Assembly (NCBI GenBank): GCA_018372435.1
Contig: JAHAJA010000007.1
Span: 1 to 64,000, forward strand
Direction: 5' to 3'
Length of the DNA stretch: 64,000 nucleotides
Origin: Clostridiales bacterium
GTDB taxonomy: Bacteria; Bacillota; Clostridia; Lachnospirales; Lachnospiraceae
The translations under genes were made by a program, and so were the position numbers. Below the pieces are notes generated by a model that was not told where the DNA came from, searched no databases, and saw only the letters and a program-made list of their open reading frames with translations. Shown in pieces: positions 45,108 to 55,084 of this stretch (within the stretch, counting starts at the first letter, position 1; each line of letters opens with the position of its first letter).

Positions 45108-45857
45108 TTAAACGATTACTTTTTTAAGCATAGTTTTACCTACACTATATTGATCTTGAATGTATACTTGGTAGTTTTCTTTAAACTCCTTTGTTTTTAA
45201 CCTACTTATATACACTTCATCACCATTAAGCAGAATCAACGAGGATCGATCATGTTCTTTGACATAGGCAAAGTTAACTAGATACGACTTATGAATACGA
45301 AAGAATTCACAATCCTCAAGCCTTTGCTCAATTTCATTAATCTTATTATCTACTAGGTACGTTTTGTTTGTTGTAATTACTTTCAATTTTCTATCCAATG
45401 TTTCAAAATATAATATCTTTGAATATGGAATCTTTAAATACTTTTGCCCTTGCTTTAAAATAATTAATTTAGAAGATTTTTCTTTTCTCTTTTTTAAAAA
45501 CGCTTCCAAAGTATTAATTAATATCCCCATTTTTAATGGTTTTGGTAGATAACGAAATGTATTAACTTCAAAAGCCTGATAGGCTTTATCCAGCCGATAT
45601 GTAATATAAACGATTTCCGCCGTCTGATTACTTTGTCTTATTATCTTTGCTAACTCAATACCATCAAAATCATTATCCAGTACTGCATCTAAAAAGAACA
45701 AATCAAATTCTTCTAAATTACTATTTAATAAATCCCATGCACAGGAATACATAGTAATTGAATATTTTACTAATTGCTTACTAAAATAATCTTGTAATAT
45801 TTTGCGAAGTTCTTCACAAAATATTAAATCAGTATCACAAATCCCTATCCCTATCAT
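45108..45857 (-). CDS. LytTR-type response regulator, orphan
   Basis: 249 residues. A receiver domain (1-120) has the acidic CDTD near 8, phosphoacceptor Asp in LFFLDAVLD near 58 and Lys in RYLPKPLK near 105, followed by a LytTR DNA-binding domain (about 140-240; KILYFETLDRKLKVIT, FFRIHKSYLVNFAYV). ATG at 45857 has GGGGGAT upstream; the frame goes on to 45923. No histidine kinase lies beside it. It is downstream of the cellulase genes, in the same direction, but separated by a terminator. Confidence 0.9.
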   Translation of the reverse strand: MIGIGICDTDLIFCEELRKILQDYFSKQLVKYSITMYSCAWDLLNSNLEEFDLFFLDAVLDNDFDGIELAKIIRQSNQTAEIVYITYRLDKAYQAFEVNTFRYLPKPLKMGILINTLEAFLKKRKEKSSKLIILKQGQKYLKIPYSKILYFETLDRKLKVITTNKTYLVDNKINEIEQRLEDCEFFRIHKSYLVNFAYVKEHDRSSLILLNGDEVYISRLKTKEFKENYQVYIQDQYSVGKTMLKKVIV

Positions 45858-45987
45858 TCTTATCCCCCATTTACTGTTATTATCAACTAGGTTCATACGA
45901 AATGTTACAATACTATCCCTCATAGTACTGATACCTAATAAACGGTAGGAAGCACGCTTCGCGAACTTTTTATAGCTATGATTTTAT

Positions 45988-46031
45988 GTTACCAAAAGAG
46001 TAAGCCTTATAAGACTTACTCCTTTGGTAAC
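45988..46031 (-). terminator. Terminator of the cel48-cel9 transcript
   Basis: On the minus strand GTTACCAAAGGAGTAAGTC pairs with GCTTACTCTTTTGGTAAC around a short loop, six bases after the cel9 stop codon. The following bases are A/T-rich. Confidence 0.82.
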
Positions 46032-46036
46032 CAATA

Positions 46037-48832
46037 CTATGGTTCCATTCCAGCAATTAAGACACCGTCATAATATACTGCAACCTTTTCGTTATCACCA
46101 TAAGAATAATCATTACTTTGATCGTAGTTGCTCCAATCATTCTTAGCAGTTCTTGTTGCAGCTTCTAAAACAGCTCCTTCCTCTAACTGATCTATGGAAT
46201 CAAATGTAATCTCAATATAGCTATCAGCTAGGTCAGTTTTATTATTCATCCTTACTATCTTTCCTTTACTTACTCCTATGTAACTTACATACCAAGGTGC
46301 TTTATTGTATGTAATTGAAACATTGTCACACCACACAGATTCCACACCAGCGCCATCTGATGTATAGAAATACCGAATGGATAATTTGGATAAATCAAGA
46401 GCCTTACCTTTTTTATTCTTTATTCTAAAATTATTCACTAAAGTATTCGTTGTAACAGATGCACCATTGGTATTACTTACTTCAATCTCAATATCGGAAG
46501 GACCTGGAGTTGTTTGGACCTCTTTTTGCACGAATACAGTTATGACTTTTGATGATACTTGTGTTCCTTTTTTCGTTATCGCCTTTGCAGTAAACTTAAT
46601 AGGTGTTAGTTCACCAATTTCCGCTGCTTTTCCCTCAACAGTATACTCTACTTCATAGATACCATCTTGTTTTCCAGCCAATTCTGTAAACTTTTTACCA
46701 TCTGCATAGAACTCCACTTTATCAATCGTTCCATTAACACACTTGGCAGAAGCTGTAATTTTTACCTTTTTCGTTACTTCTGTATATTTATCTTGATCAT
46801 TTGGCGAAATGATTGCTATAGATACCTCTTCTATTTGACCTTCATTTCCGTTAGTAGGTTCCTTGCCAAATACCAGTGCTCCATCATCGTAGAGTGGTAT
46901 ATTCTCCGATTTAACAAGACTATTAGAAGTACTTGAGGATAAATCCTTGAATGATGGACTCTTTGTATAATCCCATTTACCAGGTGCAGTGATTCTGAAT
47001 TGGATCTCACTTTTATGTTCACTTTTACCTCCTGGATAAATCTTTGCACCGGATAAATCAATATCAACATAATAGATTCCGTTCTCAGTATCCCAAGGTT
47101 TTAGTTGAGATACTTTGGCACTATGCTGGCTATAACTACTTGTTACCTTCATATCACTTGCTTTATTACCAGACGCGAGAACATCACTAATATCAACGAA
47201 GTATCGAAAACTTAATTGATCCGTTACTCTAGCTGGCCATGCTGTTCTGTTATAAACAACCGCTTTCAATTCTACGAAATTAACAACGTTTTGTTTATCC
47301 TGAGCATTAATACCAGCTTCAACAAATAGCTCTTCTCCTACTTCTTCAAAAGCATTCAGATTAAGGTCAATAGTTCCACCATATTCACCATACATCGACG
47401 CCATTAATCCAACTAAGCCTGCATTATAATCACATCCAACTTCATTTTGCTGGAAATCCGTAATTACATCATTATATCCATCATTACGGTCAGGTCCTCC
47501 AACTAATGCTCCAACAAGAACATGTCTTGCTTTGTAAGGTGCTCCTGCTACGTTATTCTCCCATGGTCCATGTGCAGTACGATGATGTGGTTGCGTAGGC
47601 GAAGTTTCATCATATCCTACCATAAAACTTCGTCCCGAACTGCCTAATATATAATCCGCTTGAGACTTAGCAAATTTCTTATATGACTCTGCCTTAATAG
47701 GGTCAGCTTGTTTCCAATTAGCATACACACTTGCTAAGAATGACTGATTGGCTGAATAACGTAAGCTTCCCCATTGGTCTCTCCAAGCTAATCCTTTTGG
47801 AGTATATGGAACACGCTCTCCATTCTTACCAGTTGACCAATAGTCAAGATTATTTTCAATTGCTTTCTTATAAATGGCACTATCACTTGAAGTATCATAT
47901 TGTGCAATTAATAATTCAGCTCCATAATGTACATCATCCCAACAATGCGCCCATGTATAAGCGATATTATCTGTTTGTCCTTCTTTGCTCCAATATTTAG
48001 AATATTCTTTTGCTTTTGTTAGATAGACAGTTTCATCGGTAGCTCTATAAATCCACATACTTGCCCATGATAATTCATCGTAAAAATGACTTGAATTATA
48101 ATATGCTCCAGCAAATGTATTATATCCTGTATCACTTTTCATTCTTTCTGCTAACGAGAATAATTCCTTCGCATGTTTTAAACATGTTGCCGCATACTCT
48201 GGATCTATGTCCTTATATATGATAGCACCTGATGCAAGAGAAGCTGCTGCCTCTCCACAAACTGCAGAGCCAGGCTTACTTAAATCCACCTTATATGCAG
48301 GACGCTTCATCTGCATTACTTCGGCGGCAGTCCAACTAGCGTGATCAAGCCCTCCATCTCCAACCTGACAATAATACACATCTTCTGTCGGGTGACACTT
48401 TATTAGATAATCATTAATCCATCGAATATTATCTAATAAATACGTATCTTGTCCGGTTGTTCTATAGATATCGGTACTCTCTAGATATGACCATGCCAAC
48501 ATGGTTGACGTATATGCCATTGGTAAATTGAATTTAACATGATCTCCACAATCATACATTCCTCCGGTAAGATCTAACCCTACGTCAGCCCCATCCGTTA
48601 AACCAGAATCTCCTCTCCAGTTATTCCGTTGATTTTCAGGTAATTTTCCTGATTTTTGAAACTCATAAAACATAATTGACTTTTGTAATGCATCACCATA
48701 GTCATATTCATTTGTCGTAGCATAATTATTTGTCTCTGATGCAGCTCTTGTGACAGGAGTTGCATTTCCTACGGTTCCCGCGAGAAGTGAGACACCCAAA
48801 AACATACTTACTGTTTTTTTCCAATTCCCCAT
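46037..48832 (-). CDS. cel9: GH9 processive endoglucanase with CBM3c, Ig-like and CBM3 modules
   Basis: 931 residues, secreted: signal peptide 1-34 (ends near PVTRA). GH9 catalytic domain about 42-480 with YDCGDHVKFNLP (catalytic Asp pair), HHRTAHG and the proton-donor Glu in NEVGCDYNAGL. CBM3c follows (about 495-650), the module that makes GH9 enzymes processive, then one Ig-like domain of the Big_7 type (about 670-770, KVEFYADGKKF) and a C-terminal CBM3 (about 785-931, NDWSNYDQSNDYSY) for cellulose binding. No dockerin. ATG at 48832 has AAAAGGAG 7 nt upstream. In L. phytofermentans the lone GH9 is, from memory, essential for cellulose growth. Confidence 0.93.
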   Translation of the reverse strand: MGNWKKTVSMFLGVSLLAGTVGNATPVTRAASETNNYATTNEYDYGDALQKSIMFYEFQKSGKLPENQRNNWRGDSGLTDGADVGLDLTGGMYDCGDHVKFNLPMAYTSTMLAWSYLESTDIYRTTGQDTYLLDNIRWINDYLIKCHPTEDVYYCQVGDGGLDHASWTAAEVMQMKRPAYKVDLSKPGSAVCGEAAASLASGAIIYKDIDPEYAATCLKHAKELFSLAERMKSDTGYNTFAGAYYNSSHFYDELSWASMWIYRATDETVYLTKAKEYSKYWSKEGQTDNIAYTWAHCWDDVHYGAELLIAQYDTSSDSAIYKKAIENNLDYWSTGKNGERVPYTPKGLAWRDQWGSLRYSANQSFLASVYANWKQADPIKAESYKKFAKSQADYILGSSGRSFMVGYDETSPTQPHHRTAHGPWENNVAGAPYKARHVLVGALVGGPDRNDGYNDVITDFQQNEVGCDYNAGLVGLMASMYGEYGGTIDLNLNAFEEVGEELFVEAGINAQDKQNVVNFVELKAVVYNRTAWPARVTDQLSFRYFVDISDVLASGNKASDMKVTSSYSQHSAKVSQLKPWDTENGIYYVDIDLSGAKIYPGGKSEHKSEIQFRITAPGKWDYTKSPSFKDLSSSTSNSLVKSENIPLYDDGALVFGKEPTNGNEGQIEEVSIAIISPNDQDKYTEVTKKVKITASAKCVNGTIDKVEFYADGKKFTELAGKQDGIYEVEYTVEGKAAEIGELTPIKFTAKAITKKGTQVSSKVITVFVQKEVQTTPGPSDIEIEVSNTNGASVTTNTLVNNFRIKNKKGKALDLSKLSIRYFYTSDGAGVESVWCDNVSITYNKAPWYVSYIGVSKGKIVRMNNKTDLADSYIEITFDSIDQLEEGAVLEAATRTAKNDWSNYDQSNDYSYGDNEKVAVYYDGVLIAGMEP

Positions 48833-48853
48833 AAGCATTCTCCTTTTTAAAGA

Positions 48854-48892
48854 TGATGACGCCAATTTAGAAGTTCCAAATTGGCGAAATCA
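48854..48892 (-). other. Intercistronic stem-loop between cel48 and cel9
   Basis: Arms 48854-48868 and 48878-48892 pair over 15 positions with two mismatches (GCCAATTT against AAATTGGC at the core) and a 9-nt loop. It sits in the 136-nt spacer between the two cistrons, about 20 nt before the cel9 start. There is no T tract, so it is more likely a processing or stability element than a terminator. Confidence 0.6.
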
Positions 48893-48968
48893 CCTCACAC
48901 ATAATATCTACCACTTCCTATTAATCACATTAATGAAATAGCAATGTCCTTAAGAATACTTCTACTTC

Positions 48969-51900
48969 TTAATATGGACTCTTTCCTGTAACAACTTCTC
49001 CCTTATACAGTACAATTGCTCCAGATTTATAAGAATAATCATTGGTTTGATCAAAGTTAGACCAGTTGTCTTTACTAACTCGAACTCCCATCTCAATTTT
49101 TCCACTCTCATCTAAAGTCTGAGTCGTATTGAATGAGATTTCCAAATAATACTTATCTCCAGATACTTGTACAATTTTTGCTTCTGTTGCTGAATTCAGA
49201 CTTATGTACCATGGTGCTTTCGATACAGTCAATCCAACATTATCTATAATTATTTTTTGCTCTGAAGGATTTTCTAATGTGTAGTAGTAACGGATCTTTA
49301 CATCGGACAAATTAACCTCTTTATCAGTTGTGATGCTGAATTGTCCGCCAATTGTATTACTTGTATCTCCACCCTGGCTCTTAAAACCTACATTGATGTT
49401 TACGGCTGGTATTGGATTAACTTTAAACTGAACTTTAATCTGTACTGGCTCTGCACTTGCAGATACTCCATCTGTAGTTGTTGCAATCGCCGTTAGTGCA
49501 ATTACTTTAAGTCCAGCCCCATCTGCCCCCTCATTCGTTGGAACAAAACTAACATTTCCTGAGGAACCATTGGTTTCTCCAATCTTTTTACCATCTGCAA
49601 AGTATTCTACCTTTGCAATAACCCCTTTATCAATTGAAGCCTCTGCCGCAACAACAATTGGAGCTTGTACATCCGTGTAGTCAAATATTGCTTGATTCTC
49701 TGGTGATACAATACGAACTACCGGTAATTCTGCTTTTGGCATATTAATTGTTATTGTTACAGTCTTTGAGGTCCTTACTGTATTATTATCTGCATAGGCG
49801 ATTGCCTTTAATACGACTGTCTTCTTACCATCAACAACTCCTGTCTTGGTTGGAATATAAACAACTTCATAGTCAGCGTTGTTATCTTCTGCAAATTTCA
49901 CTCCATCTGCATAGAACTCAACTTTTTGAATAGAGCCATCTGTAATTGATGCATCTGCTTTTACTGTTATACCATTTTCACAATTAGCCCAATCAAAAGT
50001 TGCTTCATTCACTGGATTCGTAATGGAAACAACTGGTGTTACCACATCATCTTCAGGGAAGAATTCATCCATTACACCAAGAGCGATAGCCGTTTCTGCT
50101 TGTGCCCAGAAACGATGGTATACCATAGAGAATGACAAATTATTATCGTAAGCATATTTAAGTTTTTGGAAATCTGGATCGTTTTCATATTCTGTACGAA
50201 TAGAGAAGAAGGTAGCTCCTTTTTCAATCTTATCTCCGTTAGCCATTGTTCCACTATAATTATCAGGTACGGCTATTTTTTGGTCAAAGAAACGTTCTAA
50301 CATTGTTGTAAGTTCTTGCTTATCACCAATACCTTTATCATCCTTATAATTATTCCACATACGATTTAATAATTCTTTTGCAACACTTACATAACCATTG
50401 TATGAGTTATCTTCTGTATATTTTTGCAAACCAGCAGCATAGTAAGTTAACGTGTTTGCAAGTGATGAGGTAACACCAATGTCATGTGTATAATTTGCTA
50501 CAGTAACATGTAGATTCTTATTACCAGTATAAGTTCCTTGCCATGTATCTGGTTGACCAGACCATTTTAAAGTACTAGGAATTAAGTAGGTTCCATCTGC
50601 TTTTAATTGAACTTCTGAAACTACCCATTGTGCCCATTTATCAAGGATTGCTTTCGCTCTTTCATCCCCTGTTTGATAATAGAGTTCTGCTATACGTTGC
50701 ATAGACCAGCACTGCATACCAAACCATTCGTTACTTCCTGGATCAGCATATACTGGTGCCTCCTCATATGCCATTCCATAGAAAGTACTTGTTCCAGCTG
50801 GATACTTATCATAGGAACCATTGTATGAGTTTGTAGCACCACCAGCAATTGCACCTTCTGAGGATTGTAGCCATTGATAGAACTCTAACTGTCTATCTAA
50901 ACTCTTAGCCCAGTCACTTTGTGCTGTTTGCGATTTAGGAATAAATTCTGAATCCTCAGAAAGAACCCAAGCTGCAAAAGGATTTTGGTAACCAAAGTGA
51001 TTATGGCTAGAGCCAATTCTCCAACTCCAACTACCATCCGTAGCACCACCCCAAGAGTAGTACCAAGATAAGAGATAATGTTCGGAATCTCGGCCACTTG
51101 CTGCTGTTGTTCCCTGTGCACCTACTTTCATAAAATACTTATCAAACATGGAATATCTTAAGTAGTCACCCATCTTACTAGCTTTAGAAACATAGGTTGT
51201 GAGTGATTGATTATCTTCTTTTGCCCATTCATTAGCACGATACATAGCTTGTACCACACGGGCATCTGCATCAGAAGCAATGGTATATCTCCATTGTTTT
51301 GCATAAGATTTATCCCCAGTAAAGAAAGGTAAGAAACCTTTATCTCCGCCCCATTTGAATGTTTCCCAAGAAGGATGTGGTATTGTTTCCCAAACAGATT
51401 CCTGCTCACCACGTTGGTAGGTATTGATATATGATGGTGTTGATACCCCATCTCCTCGTTTACCGTAGCCATAGAAGTTATCCACATCTAATAGCCAATG
51501 CATACCATACATCTGAGGTGTTCCATATGTATTACGAAGTTCATTGTAAAGCGGATCTTGTCCTACTTTAGTGTTAAATTGTAATTCACTTGGATAATAA
51601 TCTGGTAATGGATATTCTGCAGCGTAAGTCGCCGGACTATTCGGATTATAAGTTAATTGGCCTGGCTGGTCTTCTGCTGTAGGTATATAATATTTCTCAA
51701 TGGTATCCCATGCTGTTCCTATTCCCGAATAGTCTTTTGTTATTCTACCTTTCATTGCTTGTAACCAAAGCAAATAGCTTGCAGTTTCACTCGTTGATTC
51801 ATGTCCATGATCTGGTGCCTCTACCATTAATGTTTCAACTGAGTGATAAGGGATACCTTGACTATTAAAATACCCATTATCCTTATCGTATATATCATCA

Positions 51901-52076
51901 TATAGCTCAAGGAATCTTTGTTCATAGATACTTGGTGAATCTGCTTCTGTCGCATACGTAGTCGTTTGAGTGTCAGAATTTGTTTTTGCTACTGCATACA
52001 TTCCACTAAATGGGTAAATACATTGTGTTACAATCAAAACTGAACTTAATAATCGCCTTTTCATACTTTTCTTCAT
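48969..52076 (-). CDS. cel48: GH48 reducing-end cellobiohydrolase with Ig-like and CBM3 modules
   Basis: 1035 residues, secreted: signal peptide about 1-31 (ends near MYAVA). GH48 catalytic domain about 45-650 with the catalytic Glu in EAPDHGHESTSETASY and the conserved GMQCWSMQRIAELYY and FWAQAETAIALG stretches. Two Big_7-type Ig-like domains (about 675-885) and a C-terminal CBM3 (about 890-1035) follow; the last shares KDNWSNFDQTNDYSY with cel9. No dockerin. ATG at 52076 has AAAAGGAG ten nt upstream. First gene of cel48-cel9; the two enzymes act synergistically. Confidence 0.93.
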   Translation of the reverse strand: MKKSMKRRLLSSVLIVTQCIYPFSGMYAVAKTNSDTQTTTYATEADSPSIYEQRFLELYDDIYDKDNGYFNSQGIPYHSVETLMVEAPDHGHESTSETASYLLWLQAMKGRITKDYSGIGTAWDTIEKYYIPTAEDQPGQLTYNPNSPATYAAEYPLPDYYPSELQFNTKVGQDPLYNELRNTYGTPQMYGMHWLLDVDNFYGYGKRGDGVSTPSYINTYQRGEQESVWETIPHPSWETFKWGGDKGFLPFFTGDKSYAKQWRYTIASDADARVVQAMYRANEWAKEDNQSLTTYVSKASKMGDYLRYSMFDKYFMKVGAQGTTAASGRDSEHYLLSWYYSWGGATDGSWSWRIGSSHNHFGYQNPFAAWVLSEDSEFIPKSQTAQSDWAKSLDRQLEFYQWLQSSEGAIAGGATNSYNGSYDKYPAGTSTFYGMAYEEAPVYADPGSNEWFGMQCWSMQRIAELYYQTGDERAKAILDKWAQWVVSEVQLKADGTYLIPSTLKWSGQPDTWQGTYTGNKNLHVTVANYTHDIGVTSSLANTLTYYAAGLQKYTEDNSYNGYVSVAKELLNRMWNNYKDDKGIGDKQELTTMLERFFDQKIAVPDNYSGTMANGDKIEKGATFFSIRTEYENDPDFQKLKYAYDNNLSFSMVYHRFWAQAETAIALGVMDEFFPEDDVVTPVVSITNPVNEATFDWANCENGITVKADASITDGSIQKVEFYADGVKFAEDNNADYEVVYIPTKTGVVDGKKTVVLKAIAYADNNTVRTSKTVTITINMPKAELPVVRIVSPENQAIFDYTDVQAPIVVAAEASIDKGVIAKVEYFADGKKIGETNGSSGNVSFVPTNEGADGAGLKVIALTAIATTTDGVSASAEPVQIKVQFKVNPIPAVNINVGFKSQGGDTSNTIGGQFSITTDKEVNLSDVKIRYYYTLENPSEQKIIIDNVGLTVSKAPWYISLNSATEAKIVQVSGDKYYLEISFNTTQTLDESGKIEMGVRVSKDNWSNFDQTNDYSYKSGAIVLYKGEVVTGKSPY

Positions 52077-52150
52077 ATTATCTACTCTCCTTTTCCCTAT
52101 TTTCCTATTACTTAGTTCTATAAAATACAATATTACCTATCGTCTTGTTT

Positions 52151-52207
52151 CTCCTTTCCTCCTTTCCTTCTGATACAAGAGCGATCCCCTCATTGGCAAT
52201 CGTATCA
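52151..52207 (-). promoter_or_regulatory. cel48 leader: polypurine tract and hairpin
   Basis: On the minus strand a hairpin (TGATAC/GTATCA, 52171-52207) is followed by GGAAAGGAGGAAAGGAG (52151-52167), a double ribosome-site-like tract lying about 75 nt before the cel48 ATG with no start codon next to it. It may be a ribosome standby or mRNA-stability element. Confidence 0.45.
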
Positions 52208-52265
52208 AACACTTTCAGTAAAAAAGTATTCTATACTCTAAATGTATAATACTCTCTACTACTTA

Positions 52266-52293
52266 ATAATAAGATATTTTTGGAATTTTTCAA
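52266..52293 (-). promoter_or_regulatory. Candidate promoter of cel48-cel9
   Basis: TTGAAA (52288-52293) and TATTAT (52266-52271) with 16 nt between; the leader would be about 180 nt. The region is so AT-rich that other -10-like boxes exist. Confidence 0.42.
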
Positions 52294-52776
52294 CAGTTAT
52301 TGTATATTATGTATGTAATTTATTCTCATAATGTAAACCCAATTTAGTTTAATATATTTTAATTACTGATTATAGTATTAATATATTACACTTTTCTAAT
52401 AATAATTAATTGTTAATTAGCTTAAACGATAAATAAAATAATGTTATATATTATTCAAAATATTTATTAAATCATTTTATCTTCTATTTTTTCTATAATT
52501 AACACTTCTTTCTACTATTATTTTACCTTTTTTTTACATTTTGTAAATATGGTAATTTATTACTATTTTTTCCTACCTTTCTTAGCTTTATATAAACCTA
52601 CTGTTCCTCTATTAGAAAGAAAATTACCCTTTTAAACTGTGAATCATAAAAAAACTATTGGTCCTTAATTGAGATTTGAAGTATAATAGATATTTGACAA
52701 GCTTAATAATACGTAAGGATGTTAATAGGAAAGAGAACTTTCGTATTACAACTTTGAAAGGAGCATAGAATTTTAT
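52294..52776. other. AT-rich intergenic region upstream of cel48 and the DUF4317 gene
   Basis: Almost 500 nt of very AT-rich DNA between divergent genes. I found no ORF, RNA gene or convincing operator. It probably holds control sequences for the cellulase operon and, near 52680-52700, the promoter for the DUF4317 gene. Confidence 0.4.
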
Positions 52777-54096
52777 ATGACAAAGAAAGATGTATTAGAG
52801 CTAAAGAGAAGATTGAAAAAAGACGAATGTACATTTACCAAACTATGCGGCTGTTATGTAAACGGCGAAAAAAATAGAATACTTAATCTAGAAGAAACCT
52901 TTCTAAATCTTAAAGAAGAAGAATTCTATAAGTACTTAGAAATTGCGAAAAGGACACTATCTGGAACAGTCGGTAATAATATACTTCAACTTGAGTTTCC
53001 ACTCGAAGAAGAAAAGCCAGGTGGAAAACAACAGTTTCTTATGGGATTAAAAGAAAGTAGATTAAAAAACGAAGGTTTATTAGAATCCTTCTACCAATTA
53101 ATTATCGACAATTACGATTATGCAGGTAATTATCTTATCTTAGTATTCCACGATGCTTATGATGTCATGACGAAGACAAGTGATAATAATAAATTAGACG
53201 AATCCGAAGAGGTATATGAATATTTACTTTGTGCCATCTGTCCTGTCACCTTAACCAAGGCAGGGCTTGGATATTTGGAAATAGAAAATCGCATTGGACC
53301 ACGTAATCGAGACTGGGTTGTGAATGCTCCTGATACCGGATTTGTATTCCCTTCTTTCTCTGACCGTAGCACGGATATTCATTCCGTAATGTACTATACA
53401 AAGGATGCTAAAGAACCACATAAGGAATTCATGGAGTTTGTACTAGGTTGCCCTCCAAAAGAAACAGCTACCGAACAAAAACACGCATTTCAAAGCATAA
53501 TTAATAATGCGGTTCGTGATGAGGAAAAAAGTAATAGGGTATTCATGGAGATACAAGAATCTCTGAACCAATTGGTGGATGAGCAGGAACAATATAAAGA
53601 CACAAAGACGGATCCTGTTATTCTTACCAGTGATTCTATAGAGGAAGTAATTGAATCTTGCGATTTACCTGAAGAGATTTCTAAGACCATTAAGAACTCT
53701 TACGTAGAAAAATTCGGTGATACTCCACCAATTGTAGATCATCTATTAGATAGCAAAGTATTGGCAGCAAGTGCTCAAATCAGGAAAGAAAAAGCTCTTG
53801 TGGAAAAGGTTCAACAACTACAAGAAAAGTTAGAAGAAGTAACATCATTAAGATCAGATTCTTTACTGGATACTAGTTCTAACGATCAACAACCTGGAAC
53901 AGATTTTGATACCGATCTTTCTACACAAGCCACAGAATCTCTCGATTCAGAAGATGGAAACTTCGATGTAATTCTTCGTGTTAAACCACAAAAAGTTCAA
54001 GAAATAACCTATGAAATAATAAACGGTAAAAAATGTATCATTATACCAATGTCCGAAAACGAACATGCCGACTTAAATGGAGTTACTACCTTTTAA
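52777..54096 (+). CDS. DUF4317 family protein
   Basis: 439 residues, cytoplasmic, no membrane segment. It matches the pattern of the clostridial DUF4317 family: LKRRLKKDECTFTKLCGCYVN near the N-terminus (here cited as CTFTKLCGCYV), YLLCAICPVTLTKAGLGYL and GFVFPSFSDRSTDIH near 200, and a C-terminal half predicted to be helical with a Ser/Asp-rich linker (about 355-390). Function unknown. GAAAGGAG precedes the ATG. Monocistronic, divergent from the cellulases, ended by a bidirectional terminator. Confidence 0.8.
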   Translation: MTKKDVLELKRRLKKDECTFTKLCGCYVNGEKNRILNLEETFLNLKEEEFYKYLEIAKRTLSGTVGNNILQLEFPLEEEKPGGKQQFLMGLKESRLKNEGLLESFYQLIIDNYDYAGNYLILVFHDAYDVMTKTSDNNKLDESEEVYEYLLCAICPVTLTKAGLGYLEIENRIGPRNRDWVVNAPDTGFVFPSFSDRSTDIHSVMYYTKDAKEPHKEFMEFVLGCPPKETATEQKHAFQSIINNAVRDEEKSNRVFMEIQESLNQLVDEQEQYKDTKTDPVILTSDSIEEVIESCDLPEEISKTIKNSYVEKFGDTPPIVDHLLDSKVLAASAQIRKEKALVEKVQQLQEKLEEVTSLRSDSLLDTSSNDQQPGTDFDTDLSTQATESLDSEDGNFDVILRVKPQKVQEITYEIINGKKCIIIPMSENEHADLNGVTTF

Positions 54097-54103
54097 CAAA
54101 AAA

Positions 54104-54150
54104 AATGTCATAGAACACATGAAATCCATCTGTTCTATGACATTCTTTAG
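54104..54150. terminator. Bidirectional terminator (DUF4317 gene / ABC operon)
   Basis: AATGTCATAGAACA (54104-54117) and TGTTCTATGACATT (54131-54144) form a perfect 14-bp stem. A- and T-tracts at its ends serve both converging transcripts. Confidence 0.88.
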
Positions 54151-54158
54151 TTTACTAC

Positions 54159-55028
54159 TTATTCTATAACTCCGCCTTCAATTACTAGATTATCTGGATT
54201 AGCTGCATCACCATATACTGGTGCTAATGTTTCTTCATAATTCTTATGGAAGAATTGTTCATCCGCTAAAGAACGTATCTCATCATTAATCCAATTCAGC
54301 AATTCTGTATTTCCTTTTTGTACAGCTGCAGCAATTGTATCTTGATTTCCAAGTGAATCTACACCAACAGAGAATCCTTTATTCTCAATTGCCCAAGCAA
54401 GTACTTCTGTATTGTCTGTTGATAACGCATCTCCTCTTCCATCTAACAAGGCATTATATGCTTCACTATATTGGTCAAACTTAAGAAGTTTAACGTCTGG
54501 ATAATTCTCAGAAAAATACGTTTCAGCAGTTGTTCCCTTACTAATAATCAATGTCTTACCGTTTAACTGTTCTGGGTCTGTAATTAATGCACTGTCTGGT
54601 GAAACAATTCCAAGTGCTACCTTCATATAAGGTAATGCAAAATCAACTTGTTTTGCACGTTCTTCATTTACAGTAAAATTAGCAAGAATAATATCTACTT
54701 TGGCAGAACGTAAGTATTCTACACGGCTCGCAGCTTCTACTGGTACATATTTTACTTCAACGCCAAGGTCTTTGGCTATTCGATTTCCAAAGTAAACATC
54801 ATACCCTTGATACTCACCATTCTCATCTACATAACCAAAAGGTTTCTTATCAGAGAAAACTCCAATTACTACTTCTCCACTATCTTTTATCTCTTGTAAC
54901 GTTCTTGCAGTTGACTTTTTATCATCATTAGATGATTTCTTGCCACATGCAGTTAGTGCCATTGCTAAAACCAATACTACGGTTGATACTAAAATTAATT
55001 TTCTTTGAATGATACCTTTTTTACTCAT
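54159..55028 (-). CDS. Polar amino-acid ABC transporter substrate-binding lipoprotein
   Basis: 289 residues. Lipobox LTAC near 25-28, then a type II periplasmic-binding (SBP_bac_3) fold: GVFSDKKPFGYVDENGEYQGYD (split: GVFSDKKPFGY, QGYDVYFGNRIA), ANFTVNEERAKQVDFALPY and STDNTEVLAWA. The SDKKPFGYVD form resembles cysteine/glutamine-type binders such as CjaA; substrate unproven. Last gene of a four-gene import operon. AAAGGGGAA precedes the ATG. Confidence 0.88.
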   Translation of the reverse strand: MSKKGIIQRKLILVSTVVLVLAMALTACGKKSSNDDKKSTARTLQEIKDSGEVVIGVFSDKKPFGYVDENGEYQGYDVYFGNRIAKDLGVEVKYVPVEAASRVEYLRSAKVDIILANFTVNEERAKQVDFALPYMKVALGIVSPDSALITDPEQLNGKTLIISKGTTAETYFSENYPDVKLLKFDQYSEAYNALLDGRGDALSTDNTEVLAWAIENKGFSVGVDSLGNQDTIAAAVQKGNTELLNWINDEIRSLADEQFFHKNYEETLAPVYGDAANPDNLVIEGGVIE

Positions 55029-55084
55029 AATAAATTCCCCTTTTTATTCTTATTTTTATTTAAAACGTTTGCATAACTCTTAAC

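Noticed and set aside
46377..46936. Plus-strand ORFs inside the GH9 gene
   Set aside because: Antisense shadows of the CBM3 and Ig-like coding region, without ribosome sites.
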